Shown here piece after piece: positions 1-6,226 of a DNA stretch of 12,078 nucleotides. Position 1 is the first letter of the stretch; the number at the start of each line of letters is the position of its first letter. The notes beneath the pieces were generated by a model, which saw nothing but the letters and a program-made list of their open reading frames with translations, was not told the origin of the DNA and did no database searches. The stretch is from CAYOHP01 sp964403795 [NCBI: uncultured bacterium] (GTDB lineage Bacteria > Muiribacteriota > UBA6191 > CAZXTJ01), in NCBI GenBank assembly GCA_964403795.1, contig CAYOHP010000173.1:1-12078 (forward strand), read 5' to 3'. The position numbers and the translations under genes were made by a program.

Positions 1-68
1 GAAGGCGACCTGCCTTCCCCTATCGCTGACTCCCCGCTACTCCGAATCCCAGGCCCAGGTCGCCCCGA

Positions 69-96
69 TTGACCAGGGAGCGGAACCCATGATAGG
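69..96 (+). promoter_or_regulatory. Candidate sigma-70 promoter for the L25/Ctc gene
   Basis: A -35-like TTGACC (69-74) is followed by a 16-bp spacer and a -10-like GATAGG (91-96). The -35 matches the consensus at five of six positions; the -10 is weaker. A start near 103 would leave a leader of about 100 nt before the start codon at 202. The stretch 1-68 shows no recognisable gene and may hold the tail of an upstream gene. Confidence 0.4.
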
Positions 97-107
97 TTTC
101 CGCCTCC

Positions 108-139
108 GCCCGGCCGGGCGCCTTCCGATTCGGCCGGGC
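108..139 (+). promoter_or_regulatory. Hairpin in the L25 leader
   Basis: GCCCGGCC (108-115) and GGCCGGGC (132-139) form a perfect 8-bp GC stem around a 16-nt loop. It lies between the candidate promoter and the ribosome binding site. It has no T-run, so a leader structure is more likely than a terminator. A regulatory role is inference only. Confidence 0.35.
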
Positions 140-201
140 CCGACGCGGACCCGCGCCTTCGGGCCGCCGACGAACCGAGACAAGTCGAGGAACCGATCAT
201 C

Positions 202-912
202 ATGGCGGTCACGGAGAAGCTCCAGGTCCAGACCCGATCCACCCGCGGCAAAGAAGCCGCCAAGAAGATGCGGCGCGAGGGCCTGATCCCCGGCGTCGTC
301 TATGCCAACGGGCAGCCTGCCAAGGCCGTCCAGGTCTCCGACCGGGACTTCGCGGCCGTGATGCGCCGCCACGGCGATACGGCCCTGATCGAGCTCGTGG
401 GCCTTCCCACCGGGAACACCATGGCCGTCTACAAGCACCTGCAGATCCATGCCGTCTCCCGGCGGCCGACCCACATCGACTTCCAGTCGGTCCGGCCCGA
501 CGAGAAGATCACCATCCGGGTGAACGTCAAGGTCGAGGGAGTCCCGGTCGGGGTGGACAAGAAGGGCGGAACCCTGGTCCAGACCCGGAACTGGGTGGAG
601 CTCTCCTGCTTCCCCAACGACATCCCGGAGTCGATCACCGTCAACGTCGCCCACCTGGACATCGGGCAGGCCCTCCACCTCGGCGAGGCCGGAATCCCGG
701 AGAAGTACACCCTGGTGACCCCGGCCCGGACCACCCTGGCCACCTGCACCGCCAGCCGGGAGACCAAGAAGGCCGACGAGGCCGCCACCGCCGAGGGTGC
801 TGCCGCGGCTCCGGCCGCCGGGGCCGCAGGAGCGGCTCCTGCCGCCGATGCCAAGGCTGCCGACGGCAAGGCGCCCGCAGGCAAGGCTCCGGCCGGAGGC
901 AAGGGCAAGTAG
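202..912 (+). CDS. rplY: 50S ribosomal protein L25 / general stress protein Ctc (long form)
   Basis: This is a 236-residue protein of the CTC/TL5 branch of ribosomal protein L25, which binds 5S rRNA in the large subunit. The N-terminal L25 domain covers roughly residues 1-95 and includes the family-typical RGKEAAKKMRREGLIPGVVY segment. A TL5-type beta domain follows at about 100-185, with characteristic stretches such as VEGVPVGVDKKGGTL. The last 45 or so residues form an Ala/Pro/Lys-rich low-complexity tail with repeated GKAPAGKAPAGG, probably a disordered basic extension. The ATG at 202 is preceded by GAGGA at 187-191 with a 10-nt gap. The gene stands alone and ends at a strong terminator. 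The usual neighbours prs and pth are not seen. Identification is secure; the short E. coli form lacks the second domain. Confidence 0.95.
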   Translation: MAVTEKLQVQTRSTRGKEAAKKMRREGLIPGVVYANGQPAKAVQVSDRDFAAVMRRHGDTALIELVGLPTGNTMAVYKHLQIHAVSRRPTHIDFQSVRPDEKITIRVNVKVEGVPVGVDKKGGTLVQTRNWVELSCFPNDIPESITVNVAHLDIGQALHLGEAGIPEKYTLVTPARTTLATCTASRETKKADEAATAEGAAAAPAAGAAGAAPAADAKAADGKAPAGKAPAGGKGK

Positions 913-930
913 CCCTTCGCCAGCGGACCG

Positions 931-966
931 AGGAAGGGGCGCCCCGCTCGGGGCGCCTCTTCCTTT
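931..966 (+). terminator. Rho-independent terminator of the L25 gene
   Basis: The arms 931-945 and 950-964 pair over about 15 bp with one G-T pair and a four-base loop, then a short T-run. It begins 18 nt after the L25 stop codon. On the minus strand no T-run follows, so it acts chiefly on plus-strand transcription. Confidence 0.85.
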
Positions 967-992
967 GTCGGCCCGTTTTCCTTTGTCGGCCC
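960..992. repeat. 15-bp direct repeat, 18-bp period
   Basis: TTCCTTTGTCGGCCC occurs at 960-974 and again at 978-992. The first copy overlaps the descending arm and T-run of the L25 terminator, so the second looks like a duplicated terminator tail. No function can be assigned. Confidence 0.7.
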
Positions 993-1004
993 ACGGGAAC
1001 CGCG

Positions 1005-1079
1005 GCCCGTCAGGGCTCGCTGGACGCAGGGCTACCGCTCCGTAGCAGGTCCCTCGGGCCTCCTGCGGACCGGACGGGC
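1005..1079. repeat. Nested palindrome with a perfect three-way junction
   Basis: An outer pair GCCCGTC (1005-1011) / GACGGGC (1073-1079) encloses GCAGG (1026-1030) / CCTGC (1062-1066). Inside, two hairpins abut with no unpaired base: GCTAC/GTAGC (1031-1035, 1042-1046) and AGGTCC/GGGCCT (1047-1052, 1056-1061). The single imperfect pair is a T-G wobble in plus-strand RNA. It sits between two convergent genes and may be a small palindromic repeat element. Confidence 0.5.
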
Positions 1080-1083
1080 TCTC

Positions 1084-1100
1084 CCCCTCGGGCGAAGGGG
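1084..1100 (-). terminator. Weak hairpin directly after asnS
   Basis: CCCCT (1084-1088) and AGGGG (1096-1100) pair across a 7-nt loop immediately beyond the asnS stop codon. No T-run follows on the minus strand, so at best it is a weak or Rho-assisted 3' end. Confidence 0.25.
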
Positions 1101-2462
1101 CTACGGAGAGTTCCGGTGGATCATCCGCGGAAAGGCGGCGGCTTCCCTCAAGTGCGGGAGCTTGCAGATCCAGGAGACCAGGCGCTCGATCCCCAGGCCG
1201 AAACCGGAATGGGGGACCGAGCCGTAGCGTCGGAGGTCGAGGAACCAGCCGAAGACCTCCTCGGGGAGGCCGTGCTGGCGGATCCGGACCTTGAGCGCCT
1301 CGAGGTCGTCCTCGCGCTGCCCGCCCCCGATGATCTCCCCGTAGCCCTCGGGCGCCAGGCAGTCGTCGCAGGCCGCGGTGTCGGGTCGCTCCGGGTCCGG
1401 CTTCATGTAGAAGGCCTTGATGGCGAACGGGTAGTGGTGGACGAACAACGGCCGGTCGAACTGGTCGGAGAGCATGGTCTCCTCCTCGGCCCCGAAGTCG
1501 TCGCCCCAGGTCTTGTCGAGGCCGCACTTCTCCTTGAGGATGCGGAGCGCCTCGTCGTACGAGATCCGGGGGAAGGGCGCCACGCAGCGCTCGAGCGGCT
1601 TCACGTCCCGCTCCAGCATCTCGAGCTCGATCTTGCACTCCTCGAGGACCCTCCCCACCACGTAGGCGAGCATCCGCTCCTGGACGTCGATGTTCGTCTT
1701 CCAGTCGCACCAGGCCATCTCCGGCTCGAGCATCCAGAACTCGGTCAGGTGCCGGCGGGTCTTCGACTTCTCGGCCCGGAATGCCGGACCCAGGCAGTAG
1801 ACCTTCCCATGGGCCATGGCGGCGGCTTCCATGTAGAGCTGGCCCGACTGGGAGAGGTAGGCCTTGCTCCCGAAGTACTCGGTCTCGAAGAGGGTGGTGG
1901 TCCCCTCGCAGGCATTGGGCGTGAAGATCGGGGCATCGACCAGCAGGAACCCCTCTCCGGCGAAGAAGTCCCTGAGCGCCCGGAGGATCCGGTCCCGGAC
2001 CCGGAGGGTGGCCCAGGGCCGGTTCGAGCGCAGCCAGAGGTGCCGCGCGTCGAGCAGGAAATCGGGGCCGTGCTCCTTCTTCGAGATCGGGTAGTCGACC
2101 GCAGCCCCGACCACCTCGAGGCCGTCGACCTGGAGTTCGAAACCGGAGGGCGAGCGGGGGTCGGCCCGCACGGTGCCGGCCACCCGGACCGAACTCTCCA
2201 TGCCCAGGGCCCCGGCCAGGTCCCAGAGCGGCTCGGGCACCTCGTCCTTGACGACCACGCCCTGGACCCGACCCTGCCCGTCCCGGAGCTGCATGAACCG
2301 GAGCTTCTTGGAGTCGCGGCGATTGAACATCCACACCTGGAGGGTGGCCCGCTGGCCGACCCGGCCGGAGAGGTCGCGGATCGCGGTCACCGGGGCTTCC
2401 GGCCCGCCACAGGCGAGGCCGGCCACTCGACAGGGAAGGGCGGGGGACGACGGTTCGGACAT
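1101..2462 (-). CDS. asnS: Asparaginyl-tRNA synthetase
   Basis: This is a class IIb aminoacyl-tRNA synthetase of 453 residues that charges tRNA-Asn with asparagine in the cytoplasm. An N-terminal OB-fold anticodon-binding domain spans about residues 22-125. In the catalytic core, motif 2 is FRAEKSKTRRHLTEFWMLEP (228-247), with the ATP-binding FRAE and RH-x-EF pattern. Motif 3 is GFGLGIERL (420-428). The GTTTLF, AYLSQSGQLY and GYGEIIGGGQRE segments favour AsnRS over AspRS, as does the length (E. coli 466). The chosen ATG has GAGGAG a few bases upstream; a reading-frame extension further upstream overlaps the preceding gene and is discarded. It is last in a minus-strand run, 32 bp after the CpaE-like gene. 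Its presence implies direct charging of tRNA-Asn. Confidence 0.95.
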   Translation of the reverse strand: MSEPSSPALPCRVAGLACGGPEAPVTAIRDLSGRVGQRATLQVWMFNRRDSKKLRFMQLRDGQGRVQGVVVKDEVPEPLWDLAGALGMESSVRVAGTVRADPRSPSGFELQVDGLEVVGAAVDYPISKKEHGPDFLLDARHLWLRSNRPWATLRVRDRILRALRDFFAGEGFLLVDAPIFTPNACEGTTTLFETEYFGSKAYLSQSGQLYMEAAAMAHGKVYCLGPAFRAEKSKTRRHLTEFWMLEPEMAWCDWKTNIDVQERMLAYVVGRVLEECKIELEMLERDVKPLERCVAPFPRISYDEALRILKEKCGLDKTWGDDFGAEEETMLSDQFDRPLFVHHYPFAIKAFYMKPDPERPDTAACDDCLAPEGYGEIIGGGQREDDLEALKVRIRQHGLPEEVFGWFLDLRRYGSVPHSGFGLGIERLVSWICKLPHLREAAAFPRMIHRNSP

Positions 2463-2494
2463 GGATCCTCCTCGGGGGCCCGGGCCGGCCGGGA

Positions 2495-3793
2495 TCAGCC
2501 GGTGATGTTGAACCGGCTCTTCAGGCGCCCCATCCAGCTCGAGAAGAACGAGGCCTCGGCCTCGACCGGCTTGGTCTGCACGTTCAGGACCTTGTCGGCC
2601 AGGGACAGGAGGGCCTTGGAGATCGGTTCGCGCGGCACGTACCGGACCAGCATCTCGCCGCGGTTGATGCACTTCATGGTGCTGTCCCGGTCATAAGGGA
2701 TGACCAGGTCGACGGTCGTCTGCAGGTTCTTCTCGATGGTCTCCTTGGAGACGATCGCCCGCTGGTCCCACTTGTTCAGCAGGGTCCGGACCGGGGCCCG
2801 GGTGAACTCGAGCGCCGAGAGCAGCTCCAGCCAGAGCCGGGCGTTCTTCATCGAGGGCAGTTCCGGGTTCAGCACGTAGAGGATCTCGTCGGCCATCTCG
2901 AGCAGGGTGAGGACCGGCTCCTGCATCAGGTGGAAGGTGTCGATCAGGATGTACTCGTAGGTCTGCCGCATCGAATCGACCAGGATCCGGAACAGGTCGG
3001 CCGTGACCATCTCGGCCTGCTCGGGCTTGAGCGGCGCGGCGATGAAATCGACCCCGAACTTGGTGGCGTTGCAGTAGTTCTCGCGGATGTAGACCGGATC
3101 CCAGTTCTCTTCCTCCGCCATCTGGTAGAGGGTGGTGTTGGGGATCACGTCCAGGAGCACCGCCAGGTCGCCGAACTGGGTCGAGGCGTCGATCAGCAGG
3201 ACCTTCTTGCCGCGGTCCGCCAGGGCGACAGCCAGGTTGCAGGCGATGGTCGAGACGCCGGCCCCTCCGGTCGGGCTCTGGACCGCGATCAGGCGCCCCG
3301 TCGGCTGGGGAGGTGCCTCGTCGGGCCCCTCCGGATCGGTCTTGGGCGCCGCCGACTCGCCCGCCCCGACGGCGAAGTCCCCGCCCCCCTCGACATCCGC
3401 CTTGTAGCGGCGGGTCACGGTGACCATGATCTTCATGGCGATCGACGGATTGACCGCCATCAGGTCGTCGAAGTCGGTCTTCTGGACGACGAAGATCGAG
3501 GAGGGCTGGACCACGGTGGCGGTGGCGTACCGGGGCGTCTCCTCGATCACCCCCATCTCGCCGAAGAAGTCCCCGGAGGCGAGTTCGGCCAGGGTCTTGG
3601 CTCCCGCCGCGCCGCCTTCCTTGGTGATGACCACCGCACCCTTCTGGATGATGTAGAAGGCGGTGCTGGGGTCCCCCTCGCGGAAGAGCACGTCCCCGGC
3701 CTGGAACTCCTCCTGGGCTGCGATCTTCCCGAGCTTCTCGAGGTCGCTGTCCTGGAGGTCACGGAAGATGTGGATGTGGCGGAGGAGATTCAT
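2495..3793 (-). CDS. Cyclic-nucleotide-binding domain fused to CpaE/MinD-like ATPase
   Basis: This is a 432-residue two-domain protein. Residues 1-125 form a cNMP-binding (CAP-ED) beta-roll with FREGDPSTAFYIIQKG and the phosphate-binding-cassette-like FGEMGVIEETPRYATATV (77-94). Arg88 is kept, but the following residue is Tyr rather than the usual Ser/Thr. A flexible acidic/Pro linker (132-166) leads to a SIMIBI-class ATPase resembling CpaE/ParA/MinD. This has P-loop SPTGGAGVST (173-182), LLIDAST with a following D209, and Walker B YILIDT (281-286). Both signature lysines of KGGxGK[S/T] are replaced (T175, V180); loss of the second is usual in CpaE-like proteins. CpaE-type ATPases place pilus or envelope machinery at cell sites; here that is inference, as no other Tad genes are visible. 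No strong ribosome binding site precedes the ATG. Confidence 0.88.
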   Translation of the reverse strand: MNLLRHIHIFRDLQDSDLEKLGKIAAQEEFQAGDVLFREGDPSTAFYIIQKGAVVITKEGGAAGAKTLAELASGDFFGEMGVIEETPRYATATVVQPSSIFVVQKTDFDDLMAVNPSIAMKIMVTVTRRYKADVEGGGDFAVGAGESAAPKTDPEGPDEAPPQPTGRLIAVQSPTGGAGVSTIACNLAVALADRGKKVLLIDASTQFGDLAVLLDVIPNTTLYQMAEEENWDPVYIRENYCNATKFGVDFIAAPLKPEQAEMVTADLFRILVDSMRQTYEYILIDTFHLMQEPVLTLLEMADEILYVLNPELPSMKNARLWLELLSALEFTRAPVRTLLNKWDQRAIVSKETIEKNLQTTVDLVIPYDRDSTMKCINRGEMLVRYVPREPISKALLSLADKVLNVQTKPVEAEASFFSSWMGRLKSRFNITG

Positions 3794-3838
3794 GGGGTCG
3801 AGGCGGCATCCCGGCCGCCGACTGCATCCCGGACCGTA

Positions 3839-4189
3839 TCACTCGTCCGGATCGCCGGCAAGCCCGGTCTCGTCCCCGATCGGCCGCAGCCAGGCGGGTG
3901 GACGCCGCAAGTTCCAGAAGGTCTGGACCGGCCCCTCCTTGCGGCGGATCCTCACGTGGTCCGCGGCCACCTCGAGGATCTTGTCCCCGGGTTCCAGGAA
4001 CGACACCAGGCCCCGGCGCGACAAGGCACCCCGACGCTCGTAGAGCTCGGCCCGGGTGAAGCCGGCGACCTCCATGAGGCGAGCCTCGGTAGCGGCGTCG
4101 ATCCGGTCGCTCCCGGGGATGGCGGGCTCGTCCTGGCGCTCCCGCCGCTCCGCCTCCGCCTCGCCGCTCCCCGGCTTCCTCCTCGCCAT
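3839..4189 (-). CDS. Small protein of unknown function
   Basis: This 116-residue protein is not recognised. It has a charged, Lys/Arg/Glu-rich N-terminus (1-25) with no signal peptide or membrane segment. A compact middle (about 30-105) is predicted to hold helices followed by short strands, with GLVSFLEPGDKILEV and DHVRIRRKE. The tail is acidic. Its ATG lies two bases after the stop codon of the upstream TPR gene, so translational coupling is likely and supports its being real; no clear independent ribosome binding site is seen. The CpaE-like gene starts 45 bp downstream. It may be a cytoplasmic partner of its neighbours, but that rests on position only. Confidence 0.7.
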   Translation of the reverse strand: MARRKPGSGEAEAERRERQDEPAIPGSDRIDAATEARLMEVAGFTRAELYERRGALSRRGLVSFLEPGDKILEVAADHVRIRRKEGPVQTFWNLRRPPAWLRPIGDETGLAGDPDE

Positions 4190-4191
4190 GC

Positions 4192-5085
4192 CTAGGGGAC
4201 CACTTCGAACTGGTAACTGGCGACCGGCTCCCGGTATCCCCGGAACTGGACGTCGAAGGTCTTGGGCTTGTTGGGCGGCAGGGAGTTCCGCCCCGGGCTC
4301 ACGTAGCTGAAGTTCCGGCCCCGGAGCATCCCGACTTCGTCCATGATCCGGCAGTAGACCCTGGGCAGGCGGACCGTCTTCGCCCCCATGTTCACGATCG
4401 TGCCCTTGATGTGGAGGTCCCCAGTGGCGCTGTACCCCACCGAGACGCCCGAGATCTCGTAGTTGGCCGACCGGATGGTGACGTTCTCCGGGGTCAGACC
4501 CTCGCCCCGGGTACCTTCGAAGCCCTGGCGAGGCCGCTCCAGGTTGACGATCTGCCCGGTCCCGTAGACGGTCGGACCCTTGGGCTTCTCGGGATCCTCC
4601 GATTTGGCGGGCTCCTCCCCGATCCGGGTCACGGGGCGGAGCAGGGAGCGGAAGTCGACCTCGACCACCCCGTCGCTGCGCACCCGGACCCCGCCCGGAT
4701 CGGCAGCCTGACCCGAGGCCGGAGCGGTGGTGCCGGGGCCAGCCGAAGCCGGAGAGGTCTCGGGCTGGTCGCCCTCGACCGACCCGGCCTCCTCGACCGG
4801 CGGCTCCTCCGGAGGCAGCATGCGGGTGACCCCGCCCTGGCGGGGATTGACGTCGCCCTGGCTAAGGTAGGCCGAGAGCAGGGCCCGTTCGAGCTTCCGC
4901 TGGAGCGCCCCGTTCTCGGGCTCGCTGGAGAGGGCGATCTCATAGGCCTCCACGGCCTTGTCGGGGTTGCCGGCCTGGAGGAAGCGGTCCCCCCGGAGTT
5001 CCCACATCGACTGGGCCGCCGCAGCCGTCACCAGCATCAGACCCAGGACCAGCCGACCGATCGACTTCCCCATGGTGGACTCCAT
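4192..5085 (-). CDS. Exported TPR protein with C-terminal beta (FxLYD-like) domain
   Basis: This is a 297-residue protein. A Sec-type leader (basic GKSIGR, then a hydrophobic stretch ending AAAAQS near residue 26) precedes one TPR-like helical pair at about 28-61 (GDRFLQAGNPDKAVEAYEIA). A Pro/Glu/Ser/Gly-rich linker covers roughly 85-190. The C-terminal 90 residues look like an immunoglobulin-like beta domain: ISGVSVGY, LHIKGTIVNMGAKTV and SLPPNKPKTFDVQF recall FxLYD/DUF3426-type domains, so this family is tentative. An in-frame ATG at 5073 (residue 5) is an equally possible start; both have GGAG nearby. It follows the cytochrome gene by 80 bp and touches the small unknown gene downstream. 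It probably acts in the periplasm as a scaffold or assembly factor. Confidence 0.8.
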   Translation of the reverse strand: MESTMGKSIGRLVLGLMLVTAAAAQSMWELRGDRFLQAGNPDKAVEAYEIALSSEPENGALQRKLERALLSAYLSQGDVNPRQGGVTRMLPPEEPPVEEAGSVEGDQPETSPASAGPGTTAPASGQAADPGGVRVRSDGVVEVDFRSLLRPVTRIGEEPAKSEDPEKPKGPTVYGTGQIVNLERPRQGFEGTRGEGLTPENVTIRSANYEISGVSVGYSATGDLHIKGTIVNMGAKTVRLPRVYCRIMDEVGMLRGRNFSYVSPGRNSLPPNKPKTFDVQFRGYREPVASYQFEVVP

Positions 5086-5086
5086 G

Positions 5087-5150
5087 CTCCGCCCCCTCCC
5101 TGTACCCTTCGTCCCCTCCCCCCCCGGAAGGTTACCCCCGGGAGGCGGAG
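5087..5150 (-). promoter_or_regulatory. Stem that could cover the ribosome binding site of the TPR gene
   Basis: CTCCGCC (5087-5093) pairs with GGCGGAG (5144-5150) in the intercistronic leader. In minus-strand RNA the 3' arm contains the purine-rich ribosome binding region just before the start at 5085. The stem could therefore limit translation of the TPR gene relative to the cytochrome. The loop is about 50 nt and C/G-homopolymer rich. Function is inference. Confidence 0.3.
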
Positions 5151-5165
5151 TGGACCGGGCAATGG

Positions 5166-5642
5166 CTAGCGCCGCATCTGGGTGTGGCAGGAGATGCAGA
5201 GCTGGTCATCCTTGAGGCTGACCTTCAGGAAGCCCCGGGTCCGGCTGTGGGGATCGTGGCAGGAGACGCAGGTCACGACCTCCCCGAGGCCCTTGACCAG
5301 CCGGGTCCCCAGTTCCTTGGGGACCACCATCCCGGGAGGCGGGAGGACATGCACCGGATGCGACATCCCGGGCTCGAAGAAGGTCCCCCCCTTCTCCTCG
5401 GTGCGGTGGCACGAGTAGCACATGCCCTCGCTGGAGAGCAGAGGAGTCCCCTTCTCGGTCTTGTCCGAGAGCGGCGATGGGAACAGGCTCGGGCCCTTGG
5501 GACGATGGGGACTGTGGCAGGTGACGCACCCGAAGTCATGGGCGTCGGAGAACTCCGGCTCGGCCCGGGCCGCCTGGGCCAGGGCGCTGCCGGCGGTCAG
5601 CCAGAGACCTGCCACCGCTCCGATGCCTAGGATGCGACGCAC
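5166..5642 (-). CDS. Exported tetraheme c-type cytochrome
   Basis: This 158-residue protein carries an N-terminal Sec signal peptide (basic MRRILG, hydrophobic core, ALA-QA cleavage site near residue 22). Four CxxCH heme-binding motifs are visible: CVTCH (39-43), CYSCH (75-79), CVSCH (125-129) and CISCH (149-153). Two are followed by -PH (SPH, DPH), as in doubled-CxxCH/NapC-NrfH-like multiheme proteins, and other histidines could be distal ligands. It probably shuttles electrons in the periplasm; the partner reductase or oxidase is not in the window. The GTG start is chosen because GGGAGGAG lies four to six bases upstream. It is first in the minus-strand run and directly follows a candidate promoter. 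Confidence 0.93.
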   Translation of the reverse strand: MRRILGIGAVAGLWLTAGSALAQAARAEPEFSDAHDFGCVTCHSPHRPKGPSLFPSPLSDKTEKGTPLLSSEGMCYSCHRTEEKGGTFFEPGMSHPVHVLPPPGMVVPKELGTRLVKGLGEVVTCVSCHDPHSRTRGFLKVSLKDDQLCISCHTQMRR

Positions 5643-5664
5643 GAGTCTCCTCCCGGGTCGCGAC

Positions 5665-5693
5665 AGAGTACCCAGCGCGGATCAGACCCTCAA
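5665..5693 (-). promoter_or_regulatory. Candidate promoter of the cytochrome-asnS gene run
   Basis: On the minus strand, TTGAGG (5693-5688) is separated by exactly 17 bp from TACTCT (5670-5665). Transcription from about 5658 would give a short leader with the GGGAGGAG ribosome binding site. The -10 match is only moderate. Confidence 0.4.
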
Positions 5694-5761
5694 GGCCCTC
5701 GGGTCAGGGGGGTCGGGGACCCAGGGCGCAGGGGCACCGGGGCGCAGCCCCCGATCGACAA

Positions 5762-5794
5762 GAAACCCCCTGGGCCTTTGACCCAGGGGGTTTC
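5762..5794 (-). terminator. Strong terminator closing the candidate RNA gene
   Basis: GAAACCCCCTGGG (5762-5774) and CCCAGGGGGTTTC (5782-5794) form a perfect 13-bp stem with a 7-nt loop. On the minus strand the stem ends GGGGGTTTCTTGT, a modest T-rich tail. It could work in both directions, but the only open transcription unit running into it is the minus-strand one from about 6220; nothing credible reads into it from the left. Confidence 0.75.
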
Positions 5795-6220
5795 GCACTT
5801 CAGCGGTACCGTTCACACAGTCTGCGCCGGGCGGGATCGCAGGTCGCGTTCGCCGTTCCCTTCACGGGACCAGACGAGGCGGTAGGGGCCTCGGTCGACT
5901 CCCTGCTCGCAACTCGCCCTAAGTACTGCGGACGTTGGGCCTCGGACCCCTGCTATGTCAGTCAGGACATCCGGCTCGCCGGGCCGTCCCGGCACGAGCC
6001 ACAGACACACCGCTCGACCGATCTCTACGCGCACTCAGGACCAGGGCTCTCTCTACGACGCCCTTGCACACTTCGGACACGGACTCCGGTCGAGCCACCA
6101 CGTATCGATCACAGAGGACCACACACGGGGCTACCCGTCGCAGACACACACAGGACTCGCGGTCGAGTTCCTCCGAGGAACCGCTCCGGGGGGCCGGTCG
6201 TCCGCCGACCCTCCCTCTCC
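5762..6220 (-). ncRNA. Candidate structured noncoding RNA, about 460 nt, family unknown
   Basis: No convincing reading frame lies here, and the DNA lacks the GC-biased third-position pattern of its neighbours; it is rich in ACACA/TGTGT runs. A sigma-70-like promoter (6255-6227) points into it and a perfect terminator ends it. Between them are many compact hairpins: 6196-6210 (5 bp), 6167-6181 (6 bp) competing with 6155-6168 (5 bp), 6125-6138 (5 bp), 5973-6000 (11 bp with a 2-nt bulge), 5955-5970 (5 bp) and 5875-5893 (6 bp, with GGGA/TCCC flanks). I looked for RNase P, tmRNA, SRP and 6S signatures and found none. Promoter, folding and terminator together support an RNA gene; its role is unknown. 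A weak reading frame at 5813-6034 (minus) has no ribosome binding site. Confidence 0.5.
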
Positions 6221-6226
6221 ACTATC

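Noticed and set aside
89-286. Short plus-strand frame overlapping the start of L25
   Set aside because: It overlaps a certain gene in another frame and has Arg/Ser/Pro-rich low-complexity content.
1116-2696. Long plus-strand open frame (526 codons) opposite asnS and the end of the CpaE-like gene
   Set aside because: It is the antisense shadow of two clearly conserved proteins in high-GC DNA; its translation is low-complexity and matches no family.
2495-3793. Calling this gene cpaE of a Tad pilus locus
   Set aside because: The ATPase domain is CpaE-like, but no other Tad genes are nearby and the N-terminal domain is a cNMP-binding roll, not the receiver-like domain of classical CpaE.
2930-4195. 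Plus-strand open frame of 421 codons
   Set aside because: Antisense to the CpaE-like gene and the small unknown gene; composition is typical of a GC-driven shadow.
5813-6034. Small minus-strand frame of 73 codons inside the candidate RNA
   Set aside because: No ribosome binding site, no GC-biased third positions and overlap with strong hairpins; not enough to call a gene.
5762-6220. RNase P RNA, tmRNA, SRP RNA or 6S RNA
   Set aside because: I looked for the GAGGAAAGTCC and ACAGAA cores of RNase P, the TTCGA T-arm and CCA end of tmRNA, and the GGTCAGG/AAGCAGC core of SRP; none is present. The transcript is too long for ordinary 6S. A covariance-model search is still needed to exclude divergent forms.
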